Shown: positions 11,647 through 21,810 of the stretch, one piece after another | How the letters are laid out: each line of letters starts with the position of its first letter | Position numbering within the stretch: the first letter of the stretch is position 1 | From: Marsupella aquatica | Lineage: Eukaryota; Marchantiophyta | Direction of reading: 5' to 3' | NCBI GenBank assembly: GCA_973895155.1 | Contig: OZ316892.1 | Location: 1,550,001 to 1,614,000 of the forward strand | Length of the DNA stretch: 64,000 bases | Notes under the pieces: generated by a model | The model's input: only the letters and a program-made list of their open reading frames with translations | Database searches by the model: none | Told to the model about the DNA's origin: nothing | Program-made: the position numbers and the translations under genes

Positions 11647-12222
11647 CTACATTTTGCTCCCTTCCTTGAGCTTGAGGCTCATCAAGAGAGACTTCTTGTA
11701 AAGCCGGTCTGACGCATCTTCCCAGTAGTACTTCTCTCTAAGAGCCTTGAATAGTGACGCGCAATCCGCATAATCATCCAGCTGCTTGATGATATGCGGC
11801 TTGAGATATAGCATCACTGCATTGACAGCAATCACCTGCTCCTGTCTCCACTGTCTCACATAAATCTCCTCCTCTCCATCATACTGCTCTCGCGAAGAGA
11901 GCAGATGAGCTAAGCCCATGGCCCGAAGGACACGCTTCACTTGCTTCTCCCACAGCAAGTAATCAATACGACCATCATACTTCTCCACCTCAAACTTCAC
12001 TCCTCCAAATCTAGCCATCTCCCTCTTCTTCCCCACTACCAATAGCTCTGGTAGTAGTACAGCTTTCTCCACTGCACGCCGCACCGGTGATCTTACCGGT
12101 GTCACAAGTTCCTTCTCAAACGGTAGCAGCTCCTCCTCAGACTCACCATCTGATCGTCGCGATCCTGAAGCTCCACCAACGCCAATTCTTCCAATATCCT
12201 CCGAGTCACTCATATGAAACAA
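11647..12222 (-). pseudogene. Copia gag capsid region
   Basis: 191 codons from an ATG near 12222: an acidic leader, then the UBN2/retrotransposon-gag pattern (KYDGRIDYLLWEKQVKRVL, AVNAVMLYLKPHIIKQL, AKALWEKL-like FKALREKYY). It assembles the particle around the RNA. It ends at a TAG (11647-11649) in SKM-stop-DHLDEF, where the family normally continues without a break. Confidence 0.88.
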
Positions 12223-13835
12223 TCACGAAAAAACGTCTTTTTTCGAAACTTCTCATAAAACTCAAAACTCAACACCACCGCGTAGCCCACGAAGCTAGGA
12301 GTCCAATACTGAAAGCCGAAATCAAAATCGAAATTCGACGGAAAAGTTATTCAAATTTTGGTCGGGGTGGGTAAAACCTTGGGAAACTCCCCCGTTTTGA
12401 CCACCTCGGAGAATAACCAAAATACCAAGTACAACCCGTCGTCGGAATTGCAATGTGATCGGTGCGCCGTGTTGCTAACTCCAGTGGCAACGTCCTCACC
12501 AAAAAAGAACCAAAAAAATTACCGTTAGGCAGATGGAATCTTCGTCGGACGGCCAAAAAACAGCTCTCTATTTTTTGAGAATATTCCCGCACAGTCCGAC
12601 AGGTCTCACAAGGGGCCGTTCCCCCTGTCTGAGCGGTTAAAACGGAGGGCAGCAGGTCCCGACACCAGAGGAAATGCAAAGGAGAAAGAAAATGCTAAAA
12701 ATGGGGCCTAAAGGGGGCCCTTAAGCCCAAAAATACCCCGTATAAAAAAGGCGGGCCAGGGAGAATACGCGTATGGGGCTGGGCGTTTACAAGGCGTATG
12801 GCCGGGCGAGGGCAGCTGCTTACGCGTATGGGCAGGGCCGGACCAAGGGCTGCCGACTAGCGACTGCCGGTGCAAAAGTCGCTACTGCGATTTAACGTTG
12901 GGCCGAGGGAGGGGCGAACATCAGCCTGACGGCCGGCGGGAGGAGGGAGGTCGGGGCAGGCGCGAAGTGCGCCGGCCGGCGCTGCGGGGTCCGCCTTGGC
13001 TGCGTTTGCGATAGTATAGTGGGGAGGCGCGGGGTTCGAAAGGCGTATGGAGGGGAGGGGGGGTCGAAACGACGGCAGTGTGTGTGTATACACACACAGT
13101 ATACACACACAAGGGCTTTAAAACCCCTTTACAATAGAAAAATGGCACCAAAAAATAAATGCCGCATTACACACCTTGTTGTCGCCAATTCTCATGAGTA
13201 AAGTGAACGACGCCGACGAGAAATGTTTCCGAATTGCATCGGCACAGTCTGCAAGCTCAGCAAAGACTAAACTTTCCGTCGTGTCACCTTCACTCCACGT
13301 CAAGTGCCAATCCCGGGCTCAAAACGACCGCCTCACCGTGATCAAACCGTTGAATCGTGGCACTCCGTATTTCTTCCACCGAGTCAGTCGTCACGAAGAG
13401 AAACCCGGTTCAGATGGGAACAAGCTCCATAGCTTGTGAAAAAACCTGAATGCCTCCTTTACTCATCACGTTGCACTCGGTAACAACTCAACAACAATCC
13501 AGCTACCGTAACGACAAGCTTGCATCAACCTTCAACTTAAGCTATAATGTGCGATCCCCCGAACACCGCACAGCTCACACCGTTGAACAACGCAAACTTT
13601 GGTCTCTCCCCCGAAAACCCGTCGAACATGAATAAAACCTGAATGATGCAAACTTTGATTCCTCCGCACGACGGATACCGATCAGCGAGTTCTAACCACC
13701 GTTAGAAAGCCCTCTCACTAACCTATCCGCTAAGCCACACACATTTGAGTTTCATGCGATGAAACTCCGAATGTGCCACCGACAATGAACGCTGGAAAAA
13801 CCTGTCACGAAAAAACCTCATCACCTCCCAGGCAT
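12223..13835 (-). other. Copia 5' leader, with a GC-rich middle
   Basis: In element sense, a long untranslated leader of 1.6 kb between primer site and gag. The part at about 12670-13070 is much more GC-rich than the rest of the element and repeats GCGTATGG/GGGC phrases. At 13080-13115 lie perfect short palindromes of TGTGTATACACACA. I see no coding content here. Whether the GC-rich part is original leader or a later insertion cannot be told from one copy. Confidence 0.6.
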
Positions 13836-13847
13836 GCTCTGATACCA
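13836..13847 (-). other. Copia primer binding site (initiator tRNA-Met)
   Basis: In element sense TGGTATCAGAGC follows the 5' LTR after two bases. This is the standard plant copia primer site complementary to the 3' end of initiator tRNA-Met. Confidence 0.95.
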
Positions 13848-13849
13848 CT

Positions 13850-14192
13850 TGTTGAGCATAGACGACATTCGCAATGGCAAGCCCATGAACCATCCAATGC
13901 ACAATAGTCGACACAGAGAGATATGTGGTTCACCTCCACATGAGGCTACGTCCACGGGAACACACAAGAGCTTTACTGCACTCTAGGCCGACCGGCCATA
14001 CCAAGCATCCACAGCACAAGCTCTCCCTACTCTCAACTAGCTCCGTAACAATGAGCCTAAGTTCCACCAGGGTCTGGCATCAGCCCTGGCTATATACACA
14101 ACAGCACTACCGCTAACATTAGCTAAGTCCTAACCCAAGTTAGCCTAACTGTAGTTAGCTCATGAGTCACAAGACTAGAGCAATATCTAACA
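13850..14192 (-). repeat. Copia 5' LTR
   Basis: 343 bp; the promoter-bearing LTR of the minus-strand copia. It matches 7188-7531 with about six or seven differences. Confidence 0.95.
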
Positions 14193-14948
14193 GAAATCAA
14201 TGAGGGGAGAGGATTCTCGGGTATGTTCACTTCATTAGATTGCATGCATTATGTCTGGAAAAATTGTCCTGTTGCATGGCAAGGGCTCTTTACAAACAAG
14301 GACAGACAAAAATCCATTGTGTTGGAAGCAGTTGCTGACCAGTCCTTATGGATCTGGCATGCATATTTTGGCCTTCCTGGAGGCAACAATGATCTAAACG
14401 TTTTGGACAGGTCCCCATTGGTGAACAATTTGCTGAGAAGTCAGGCTCATGAGCTCAAATTTACTGTGAATGGGTCTCAGTACGATAAATATTATCTCCT
14501 CACTGACGGTATCTACCCAGATTGGTCAATTTTTGTTCAGACAATAGCATTGCCACAGGGTGAAGCCAGAAAGTGGTTTGCCAGATGCCAAGAAGGTGCA
14601 CGGAAGGACGTGGAGAGAGCTTTTGGTGTGTTGCAAGCTCGTTTTAGCATTATTCGGAATCCTGTGAGGATTCACAACCAGGCTGTGATCAAAGACATCC
14701 TTCTTGCCTGTGTAATTTTACATAATTTATGATAATAAATGATGAGCGACTAGAGAATTTGCCACAAGAATGGGAACAACTTACAGCAAGGAGAGAGACT
14801 CACAACTAGTGACTGGAAAGAGTACTTGGTTGCAACTCGAGTCATTGAGGATTCAAACACTCACTACATGTTGCGAAATGATCTAGTTGAGCATTTGTGG
14901 GCTCTCAAAGGTAGAGGTCATCGATTCAATTATGTTGGACAGATGTAG
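14193..14948 (+). pseudogene. PIF/Harbinger transposase, C-terminal catalytic part
   Basis: Continuation of the transposase at 6586-7187. It holds the DDE_Tnp_4 catalytic residues: Asp in SLDCMHY, Asp in YYLLTDGIYPDW, Glu in DVERAFGVLQARF. The frame is open to HNL (stop at 14730-14732), where two extra T residues shift it. The usual C terminus follows in the other frame (MIINDERLENLPQEWEQ, then THYMLRNDLVEHLW) with one further stop, finishing at 14946-14948. So besides the copia insertion the gene has a small frameshift near its end. Assignment is secure. Confidence 0.93.
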
Positions 14949-15159
14949 TGATTTAGTTCAACACCAGAGATTGTACATACAAAGTTGAATTCAAATGGAC
15001 ACAACATCACAATTTCACAATTCTCTAAGCAAATTTTGATCTCATTTCTGCATGTACAATGTGAATTCTGAAATCTGGTCTAAACTTCCAAAATTGGACA
15101 GACACATTAGTTAATCTGCAGTGGAAAATTGAGCTATGAGCTACAAAATGTCATGGATC
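14949..15159. other. Harbinger intergenic spacer
   Basis: Short non-coding stretch between the convergent 3' ends of the two Harbinger genes. Nothing notable. Confidence 0.5.
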
Positions 15160-16176
15160 TTACTCAATTGGACTTCCCCTCCCTAGTGCTTGTTCCACTT
15201 CCAGTTGACTCATGAAGAAATTCTCGTTACCAGCAGGGCCAGTGGCTTCTGGAGTCTGGACTAATTCTGGAACAACAGGCTGCTCACTAATTGGCACCTC
15301 CGGTGAGGAACTTGATGTGCTACGTCTAGTACTAGCTCTAGCAGCCTCAGCCTCTTCCTGTTCAATTCTCTGTGCGAATTTGGTAAGCTCTCGGGCTCTA
15401 CAAGCTTGAATTAATTCCCTGCATTCGTCGTCTACATCTGCAGCTCTCATACTAAACAGGTTGTGTAGGCTCTGATCCTCCAATATCTTCATCCGTTTGG
15501 CATTGGCGGCTGCCATATCCCGTTGAGCATAAGCTGCAATGCGAAAAGAGCACTCCTCAGACTTAAGCTTCTTGGCAGACTTGTTGCCAATCAGTCTCTG
15601 CTGTGAATTTGAGCTGAATTCCACTCCATCTACTATTGAGAGACCTCCACCATGCTGGTTAATGATTTCTGTTGGCGAATGTGGTGTTGGAGGCACATTT
15701 GATTTGTCTAGCAGCCCACTCTTCCCCTTGCTCTGAGATTTGCCCTTCCCCTTGGATGCCATGTCCTCCACTGTCTGCGAAAATGGAGGGCAGTCTTTGA
15801 GCATGTACCAATAGTCTATGAAGGCAAATTCCTTCCCCTTTGCATTCTTTTGTTTATATAATTCCAGAACTTTCTGTAGAGTGTCCTCCTGATTTGCTCC
15901 CGACAACCTCAGGTCCTCTACTGCACTATATACACCCGAAAATTTTGCAACATCACGTTTCAGGTCCTGCCACTTGCTTTCCAATGATCTCGCTCCCCTC
16001 TCTTGAGTCCCCTTCGGTCGGTGATGGTTGTAGTGAGCAGCAACACGATCCCAAAATGCTGCATTTTTCTGCCTTGCGCCTACGATGGGGTCCTCGGAAA
16101 TGTTCACCCAGGACATGCACACTTGCTTCAACTCTGCATTAGCAAAATTTTGCCCCCGAGCATTGGTTCCAGCCAT
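15160..16176 (-). CDS. Harbinger ORF2: Myb/SANT-like DNA-binding protein
   Basis: 338 residues. The first ~130 form a trihelix/SANT-like domain of the kind carried by plant PIF/Harbinger elements and their domesticated relatives (CMSWVNISEDPIVGARQKNA, FWDRVAAHYN, RSLESKWQDLKRDVAKF). There follow a KGKGKSQSKGKSG linker and a NAM-associated-type C-terminal helix region (RIAAYAQRDMAAANAKRMKI, LIQACRARELTKFAQRIEQE, rich in Glu and Ala). In Harbinger systems this protein helps bring the transposase into the nucleus and onto element ends. The frame is intact while the transposase is broken. Confidence 0.88.
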   Translation of the reverse strand: MAGTNARGQNFANAELKQVCMSWVNISEDPIVGARQKNAAFWDRVAAHYNHHRPKGTQERGARSLESKWQDLKRDVAKFSGVYSAVEDLRLSGANQEDTLQKVLELYKQKNAKGKEFAFIDYWYMLKDCPPFSQTVEDMASKGKGKSQSKGKSGLLDKSNVPPTPHSPTEIINQHGGGLSIVDGVEFSSNSQQRLIGNKSAKKLKSEECSFRIAAYAQRDMAAANAKRMKILEDQSLHNLFSMRAADVDDECRELIQACRARELTKFAQRIEQEEAEAARASTRRSTSSSSPEVPISEQPVVPELVQTPEATGPAGNENFFMSQLEVEQALGRGSPIE

Positions 16177-16518
16177 GGTGATCCCGCGACGACAGCCCCA
16201 AAAACTGTAGCACCACGAGGAGCTCAGGCAGAAATTCTGTCATCATCAAATGTGTTCACGGATTTCGGGCCTAGCATCGCCTCCTTCCGTCCGTCAGATC
16301 CAGCTGCGACCTTCAATCTCGACCATTCAGCCAAACAGGAGGTCCGTTGGCGGGCAAAGCCAGGGCCGCTACTGTAGGGCAGAAGTGGTGTGGCGGGAGC
16401 GAGTTTCGGCGGGCCCTGGGTGTTAGCGGAACCCTGTTGTGTTCCGGTGGGGAGTCCAAAAGTGGATTCCCAAAGGAATCCTTGCATTTTCACTGCTGGG
16501 CGCCTTGAATGGCTGTCC
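16177..16518. other. Harbinger right subterminal region
   Basis: Non-coding sequence upstream of ORF2, ending in the right terminal inverted repeat (16519-16531). Confidence 0.5.
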
Positions 16519-16619
16519 GGTGCGGATGCTCTTACATGGGACAATAACCAGCAATAAAAATACAGCATTCACAACAAGTGGTATATGCCATACACAACAG
16601 ACAAAGTAGCATGTCTTCT

Positions 16620-17205
16620 TTGTTAGCAAGAGAGTGACAAGGAAGGGCGCACAACTTTTACACATCTATCCTTGAACTGGGAAAATATCACTCCATCCAT
16701 CTCGGGGAGATATTCCAGTTGATCCCAAAGCAGCTCCGATTGCCACTTGTCTTAGAGCAGGATTGGTGGAGGCAAGGGTTTGTAGCCTGTTGAAGTGTCA
16801 TTGTCCATGACAAAACCTGAATACACCAAATTTCACCATTTTTAGACTTTTTTTTAATGAAATTGTGGACCAAAGCCTTACCTTAGGGGAGAGAAATATG
16901 AAAAAGTGAAAAATATTCACCACTTCTCCTTTTATATGGACGTGGTGGTGTAAGGACGGTGTGGACAGAATGTTGGATTTTGGTTTCTGTGAGATCGCTT
17001 GTGGTCAAGAGAGGTTGAAGGGATCATGTTTCTCAGAGAAATTGGGATGTCCAAGGACTTTTTTCATTTTCTGACTTTTTTACGAGGAAACCGAATAAGG
17101 TGATATTATCAAGAGCAAACATAATTAGAGAGGCATGAATTTCAATCCTAGAGGTGCCTTAACGAAGCTCGTAACAGCCTTTTACCAACAGGGGAAGAGT
17201 TATCA
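16620..17205 (-). repeat. Inverted copy of the sequence at 24390-24900
   Basis: Read on the minus strand this matches the plus strand at 24390-24900, which in turn matches the 3' flank of the amidohydrolase gene (48350-48480). Landmarks are CTTCCCCTGTTGGTAAA with CTTCGTTAAGGCACC near 17150-17200, GGAGCTGCTTTGGGATCAAC near 16720-16740, and GTTGTGCGCCCTTC near 16640-16655. From 17205 onward (CTCCACGCCGTCCTTAACAG) the match switches to the direct orientation (24700-24740), so an inversion breakpoint lies near 17205. Confidence 0.65.
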
Positions 17206-18778
17206 TAGAAACATTGTCTCCACGCCGTCCTTAACAGGCCACGAGCCCTTCAGATAGTAAAACAAAGCGCTAAATAATGGGGAGAAGAATAGAGACTGAC
17301 AGCCGAGAAAAGCAAACGAAGAAAACACACCTTGCAGCAGACACAATATCTGTCGCCGCCCTCTCCATTGTTGCTGCTTGCTGACTGATCGTGTGATCGA
17401 TTCCCGAACGATGAAGGGCGCTCCCAGGTAAGATAGCTGTGCGTCTGATCGTGTAATGGAGTAGTCGAGCAAAGGAGGGCTTGCTTTGAGTCTCATCGTG
17501 CAATGTATTCCGTGGCAAAGCGAGTGCTCTTCGAGGTAAAAAAGTCTCCAATTGCTCTGTGTCAGATGATGGTTTAGAGCTTATGGGGCTTGAGTTCCAG
17601 GGACATGTGCCGGGTCACAGGGGCACGCCAAACAGAAGAACATTCCCTGTACAGTAATGAGGGCTACAGTTCCTCGCTCTTAGTGCCCACTCATGGAAAC
17701 ACACATCCCAATGGGTACTTTATGGGGGTTTGCACCTCTCAGTGCACACTCGTAGGAAGACACATCCGGTGGGCCACTCAAGGGAATTGCACTAACTCCG
17801 TCATTGGGCAGTCTCTGGACTGGCAACTCGAATTGTGTATCCTTGCCCGAAATTCGCTGTCATTCTCCATAAGTGCATTTGATAGTCTACTCAATGGGCA
17901 TGCATTTATCAAAAACTGCAATTGGATGGAATTGCGGGCTTAGAAATAAGTGTACGCATACGCTTATTGAAGGGTTTAACTTACAAAGTTCCTGCAAAAC
18001 ATTTTCAGACTTGTTTGAACTTGTGAAACACACCGTTTAAAATATTGGTGAAAAGCAGGATGCCTTGCAGTTTAACCAGGTTTTGTAGTTATGGAGTTTG
18101 CGCGTACAGAGAGCTGACTGAATTTGCATGTGTCATTTTGGAGAAAAGCATGAGGTCATCCACTGCCAGTAGAAGTTTAAAAGTTGTTCTGCAATAACAA
18201 AAAAGACTCACATCTTGCTCAAGATTCTTGGAATTTTAAGACTAACCTCTTAGTTTACAGACTGACGGAAGAAGACCCTTAGGTCCACTTTACATCAGCT
18301 CTCCCTCAACCCCAACAATTTTTCCAAGACTTTAATCTGACGTTTAATTTTACTTAAGCCATTGGACAAATACATGGCCAACCCAAGTGTTAGTTTCCAG
18401 CCTACAACTTTGGAAGATTCATTAGTATTTATCTCACGGGTTGGGCAGAAATATGATGAACAAACAAGTGAGACACTTATGATCGAGAAACACGAGTGGT
18501 TACTCATCTGTATAACACCATCAAAGATGAGATAGAAGCACCAGCACCAAAAAATTGAAAATAATTGAGACACTTTTATGTAAGGATCTGAAACCAAAAT
18601 GGTCATATTGTACCCTTACTTTTGTACACAAACAATTTCAATTCCACCGGGTTGCTTTCTATACTGCTGACTATGACTATTTTTGTGGACAGGTTCAAGT
18701 TATACTCTCTGTTTCATTCACTCTCAAGACCGCCAGACTTGAATTGGGAAGAGTTTCGATGCAAGGTCTGTCCTTGCC
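17206..18778. other. Intergenic, partly duplicated at 25.49-25.61 kb
   Basis: No recognisable gene. The part at 18636-18770 matches 25490-25610 in the same orientation (GACTATTTTTGTGG, CTCTCTGTTTC(A/G)TTCACTCTC). An open minus-strand stretch at 18295-18606 (103 codons) has no family resemblance that I can name. Confidence 0.45.
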
Positions 18779-19106
18779 CTCGGGGGGGTCACTTCCACGG
18801 AAGTGACACATCACGTGCGACGAAGTATAGGCCCATTTAAATGGGTGTGGCGGAAGACTTCCAAAGTTTGGTGGAAGAACACATAGGGCATGTTTTATTG
18901 ATTGGTCGACTTTAAAGAACACATAGGCCTATTTAATTGCAAAAAATACTTTCTATAAAGTTTTTAGGGGTTTTTTAATAAAAAATGACAAAATTTTAAG
19001 AAAGAAAGGGCTTTGCAAAAAAATATTTTTCACTTTAAAGTTAGGGGGGTCAAACCCTAAAACGTCGCACGCGATGTATGACCCTCCATATAGTGACCCC
19101 CCCAAG
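18779..19106. mobile_element. hAT-like MITE (copy B)
   Basis: 328 bp, AT-rich inside, with imperfect terminal inverted repeats starting CTCGGGGGGGTCACTT and C(T)TTGGGGGGGTCACTA and sharing the inner GTGCGACG block with copy A. It is flanked by a perfect 8-bp duplication TCCTTGCC (18771-18778 and 19107-19114). No coding capacity. Confidence 0.9.
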
Positions 19107-19114
19107 TCCTTGCC

Positions 19115-19780
19115 AGTATATCTGAATGCAACGTCAAACTGTACGTATAAATTTTGAAGTAGCTAGCTGACAGAGTTTTCAAGATTATGCGTCTCCCTGG
19201 CCTTGCTGAGATCCATCCATGCGCCCACATCAACATCAAACCGTCTTCCTAAAGTACTTCTAAGACACCATGCGTTCTATGAAATCTCATACCTCTCAGA
19301 ATCAGGTTGTCTCCATTGCCACTGCTACAATCGTTGAACTGTCATTTGCTCAAAAAGAGTTATTATCTGGGACTACAAAAACATTGCAGACTACAATTTG
19401 TCGTTTCCTCGAGAGTGTTATTTTGAATATTGGCTGCAAAGGTGGCCTACAAAGGAGCTTTTAAGGATACACACAAAAGCATGTTTGATGTTAATATATC
19501 TCCGTAAAGAGGGATACAAACGGAATGACTGCAAAGGTGGCCTACTTGGTGAACACACACTCAGGAGCTTTTAAGGATACACACGGAAGCATGTTTGATG
19601 TATTCAGTAAAGAGGGATACAAATGGAAGCATGTTTGAAGTTATATAGGTAAAGATTGTTCAACCTTCGTCCTGGTACAGCCTTGAGACCAGAGTCTCTT
19701 CACATTGATCCAATATCTATTATTGCTTCTAGCTGCGGGAGTAGCATTCACGCCTGAAGCTGAAAAATATATATTGGTCT
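19115..19780. repeat. Short imperfect tandem repeats, no gene
   Basis: Between about 19430 and 19650 the phrases GGCTGCAAAGGTGGCCTAC, AGGAGCTTTTAAGGATACACAC, AGCATGTTTGATGT and AAAGAGGGATACAAA recur two or three times with about 110 bp spacing. A 64-codon open stretch at 19270-19464 has no recognisable relatives. Confidence 0.5.
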
Positions 19781-20301
19781 ATTTCTACAAATCCTGCACC
19801 ACTGGCCAATGGACAGACATCATACTATTACAAAAACTATCTGTGAACCTTGAAACTATTGTCTCTTCACATTGATCTGATGTCTATGATTGCTTCCAGC
19901 TGCGGAGTACTATTGACTCCTGCAGCCACAAGGTTATTCATCGGTCTACTTCAACAATGATTTCTGCATGAATGATGCTACTGCACAGGATTTTGATTTT
20001 TCAGTCAATTGATTTTGACATTTAGACTATTTCTATTATTTTTACAATCCTCCTAATTTTTATAATGATGTCTCCTACAGTTCACTTCAGCTTCTACAAC
20101 TTTTACAATGATGTCTCCTACATTTCACTTCAGCATCTCTGTTCGGGAGAGTTCTCACTTCGCATAAGAATTCTACACGATGAGCTCTTTAGTCAATCTA
20201 TGATCAAACATGATGGGTTTTCATCATGAATAGAGAAATGTCCCATACAGTAGTTTTAAGCTGACCTAATGTTGACATCATCGACAATTGAAAAATAATA
20301 C

Positions 20302-20571
20302 TTACTCTAGGTAGGGTGACGCGGTGTTCCACAACCGAACCAATTCAGGTCCTACGTCGGCTCCTGCGGAATGACCTTCATTGGCTTTTGTGCATGACTT
20401 CTTATTCAAGAATTGACCCCCAGTCCCTCTTGCTCTTTCGAGGGCATGTCGGTGTCTCGACTCGTGGATGTAAGCTTTCCGCTCCTTCGGGCCTTTCTCC
20501 TCGGCCTCTAATTTTGCCCGCTTTATTTTCCGGGCCTTGATTCTATCGTATTGCTGTGCATTCACATACAC
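20302..20571 (-). CDS. NF-YA (HAP2/CBF-B)-like domain ORF in the left arm
   Basis: 89 residues beginning VYVNAQQYDRIKARKIKRAK, then PKERKAYIHESRHRHALERA and GTGGQFLNKKS. This is the two-part NF-YA core: the helix that binds the NF-YB/NF-YC dimer, and the arm that reads the CCAAT box. The consensus is VNAKQYxRILxRRQxRAK ... PYLHESRHxHAMRRxRGxGGRF; changes such as RRRQ to ARKIK and RRARG to ERARG are unusual. It is probably a partial gene: stops lie just upstream, and a splice acceptor (AAG before GCTGTG) could join an earlier exon that I cannot find. The window holds at least four more NF-YA copies. Confidence 0.75.
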   Translation of the reverse strand: MYVNAQQYDRIKARKIKRAKLEAEEKGPKERKAYIHESRHRHALERARGTGGQFLNKKSCTKANEGHSAGADVGPELVRLWNTASPYLE

Positions 20572-20884
20572 AGCCTTCGGATCGATTCACTATAGAACCA
20601 ATTGCCTAGTCACCATTCTTCCCGTCGGCTTTACCTGAACTCCTGAAGCTTGCAAAGTTTGACCGTAGCTGCTATCAACAACGTCATAGATTTAGTTGCT
20701 AGAAGCAAGCTCCGGTGCACCAAAGTTAGGGCCAAAGTTTCACCGGAGCTTGCTTCTAGCAACTAAGTAAATCTATGGTATTGTTGATAGCAGCTACGGT
20801 CAAACTTTGCGAGCTTCAGGATTTTAGGTAAAGCCGACGGAAAGAATGGTGACTAGGCAATGGGTAGGCAATGGGTTTTTTAGT

Positions 20885-21155
20885 CAATCGATCCGAAGGC
20901 TGTGTATGTGAATGCATAGCAGTACGATAGAATCAAGGCCCAGAGAATAAATTAAGCGGGCAAAATTAGAGGCCGAGGAGAAAGGCCCGAAGGAGCGGAA
21001 AGCTTACATCCACGAGTCGAGACACCGACATGCCCTCGGAAGAGCAACAGGGACTAAGGGTCGATTCTTGAATAAGAAGTCATGCACAAAAGCCAATGAA
21101 GGCCACTCCGCAGGAGCCGATGTAGGACCTGAATTGGCTTGGTTGTGGAACACCG
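20885..21155 (+). pseudogene. NF-YA copy in the right arm, decayed
   Basis: Inverted counterpart of 20302-20571 on the plus strand. It begins AAGGCTGTGTATGTGAATGC, but the next codon is TAG where the left arm has CAG. Further small changes (a TAA within the lysine-rich stretch, shifts after ARG) destroy the frame. The sequence remains close to the left arm at the DNA level. Confidence 0.8.
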
Positions 21156-21810
21156 CGTCACCCTACCTAGAGTAAATATTCTTTTTCAATTGTCGGTGAT
21201 GTCAACATTAGGTCAGCTTAGAACTACTGTAGGGGACATTTCTCTATTCATGATGAAAATCCGTCATGTTTGATCGCAAATTGACTAAAGAACTCACCGT
21301 GTAAAATTATCGTGCGAAGTGAGGATTCTCCCAAACAAAAGTTTTGTCTATCTGGCCACGGGAAGAAATCGCAGGTGATGGTGGAAAAAATCAGGAGAGA
21401 GTATGCAGATTCCTCGGTCGTTTTCAGTTGCTTGTCCGGTAGCAAGCCAGAGTCTCAAGCCGGAGTCTCGATCGGAGTAGAGATGCTGAAGTGAAATGTA
21501 GGAGACATCATTGTAAAACTTGTAGAAGCTGAAGTGAACTGTAGGAGACATCATTGTAAAAATAATAATTAGTAGTCTAAATGTCAAAATCAATTGACTG
21601 AAAACTCAAAATCTTGTGCAGTATCATCATGCGGGAATTATTGTAGAAGTAGACCGATAAATTACCTTGCGGCTGCAGGAGTCATTTCTACAAATCCTGC
21701 ACCACTGGCCAGTGGAGCTACTATTACAAAAACTATCTACGAACCTTGAAACTCTTGTCTCTTCACTTTGATCTGATGTCTACTATTGCTTCCAGCTGCA
21801 GAGTACGATT

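Larger units (their letters stand above)
7188..14192 (-). mobile_element. Full-length Ty1/copia LTR retrotransposon nested in Harbinger
   Basis: About 7.0 kb on the minus strand, bounded by 344/343-bp LTRs beginning TGTTAG and ending CAACA in element orientation. It is flanked by the 5-bp duplication GAAAT (7183-7187 and 14193-14197). Order in element sense is gag, zinc knuckle, protease, integrase, reverse transcriptase, RNase H, as in Ty1/copia. The two LTRs differ at only about six or seven sites (roughly 2 percent), nearly all transitions, so the insertion is fairly young. The coding part has at least seven stop codons, a frameshift, an RNase H deletion and a MITE insertion, so it cannot move on its own. 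Confidence 0.95.
6195..16531. mobile_element. PIF/Harbinger DNA transposon, interrupted by a copia element
   Basis: The ends carry a 13-bp perfect terminal inverted repeat: GAGCATCCGCACC at 6195-6207 and its complement at 16519-16531. A 3-bp duplication TTA (6192-6194 and 16532-16534) matches the TWA target preference of PIF/Harbinger. Inside are the two genes these elements carry: a DDE transposase (plus strand, split) and a Myb/SANT-type DNA-binding protein (minus strand, intact). Without the 7-kb copia insertion and one copy of its 5-bp duplication the element would be about 3.3 kb, a usual size. Confidence 0.93.
19781..21810. repeat. Large inverted repeat carrying an NF-YA fragment in each arm
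   Basis: Left arm 19915-20717 and right arm 20741-21683 are reverse complements over nearly their whole length, separated by a 23-bp loop (20718-20740). The right arm holds about 140 bp extra near 21335-21475. The stem closes tightly on the loop (GCTCCGGTG / CACCGGAGC). The arms are themselves flanked by a direct repeat of about 130 bp (19781-19914 and 21684-21810, starting ATTTCTACAAATCCTGCACC). A transcript across the centre would fold into a long hairpin. Confidence 0.88.

Noticed and set aside
12857-13151. Three overlapping minus-strand Pro/Arg-rich frames in the copia leader
   Set aside because: They arise from GC-rich composition with few stops; no domain, and all three frames are open together.
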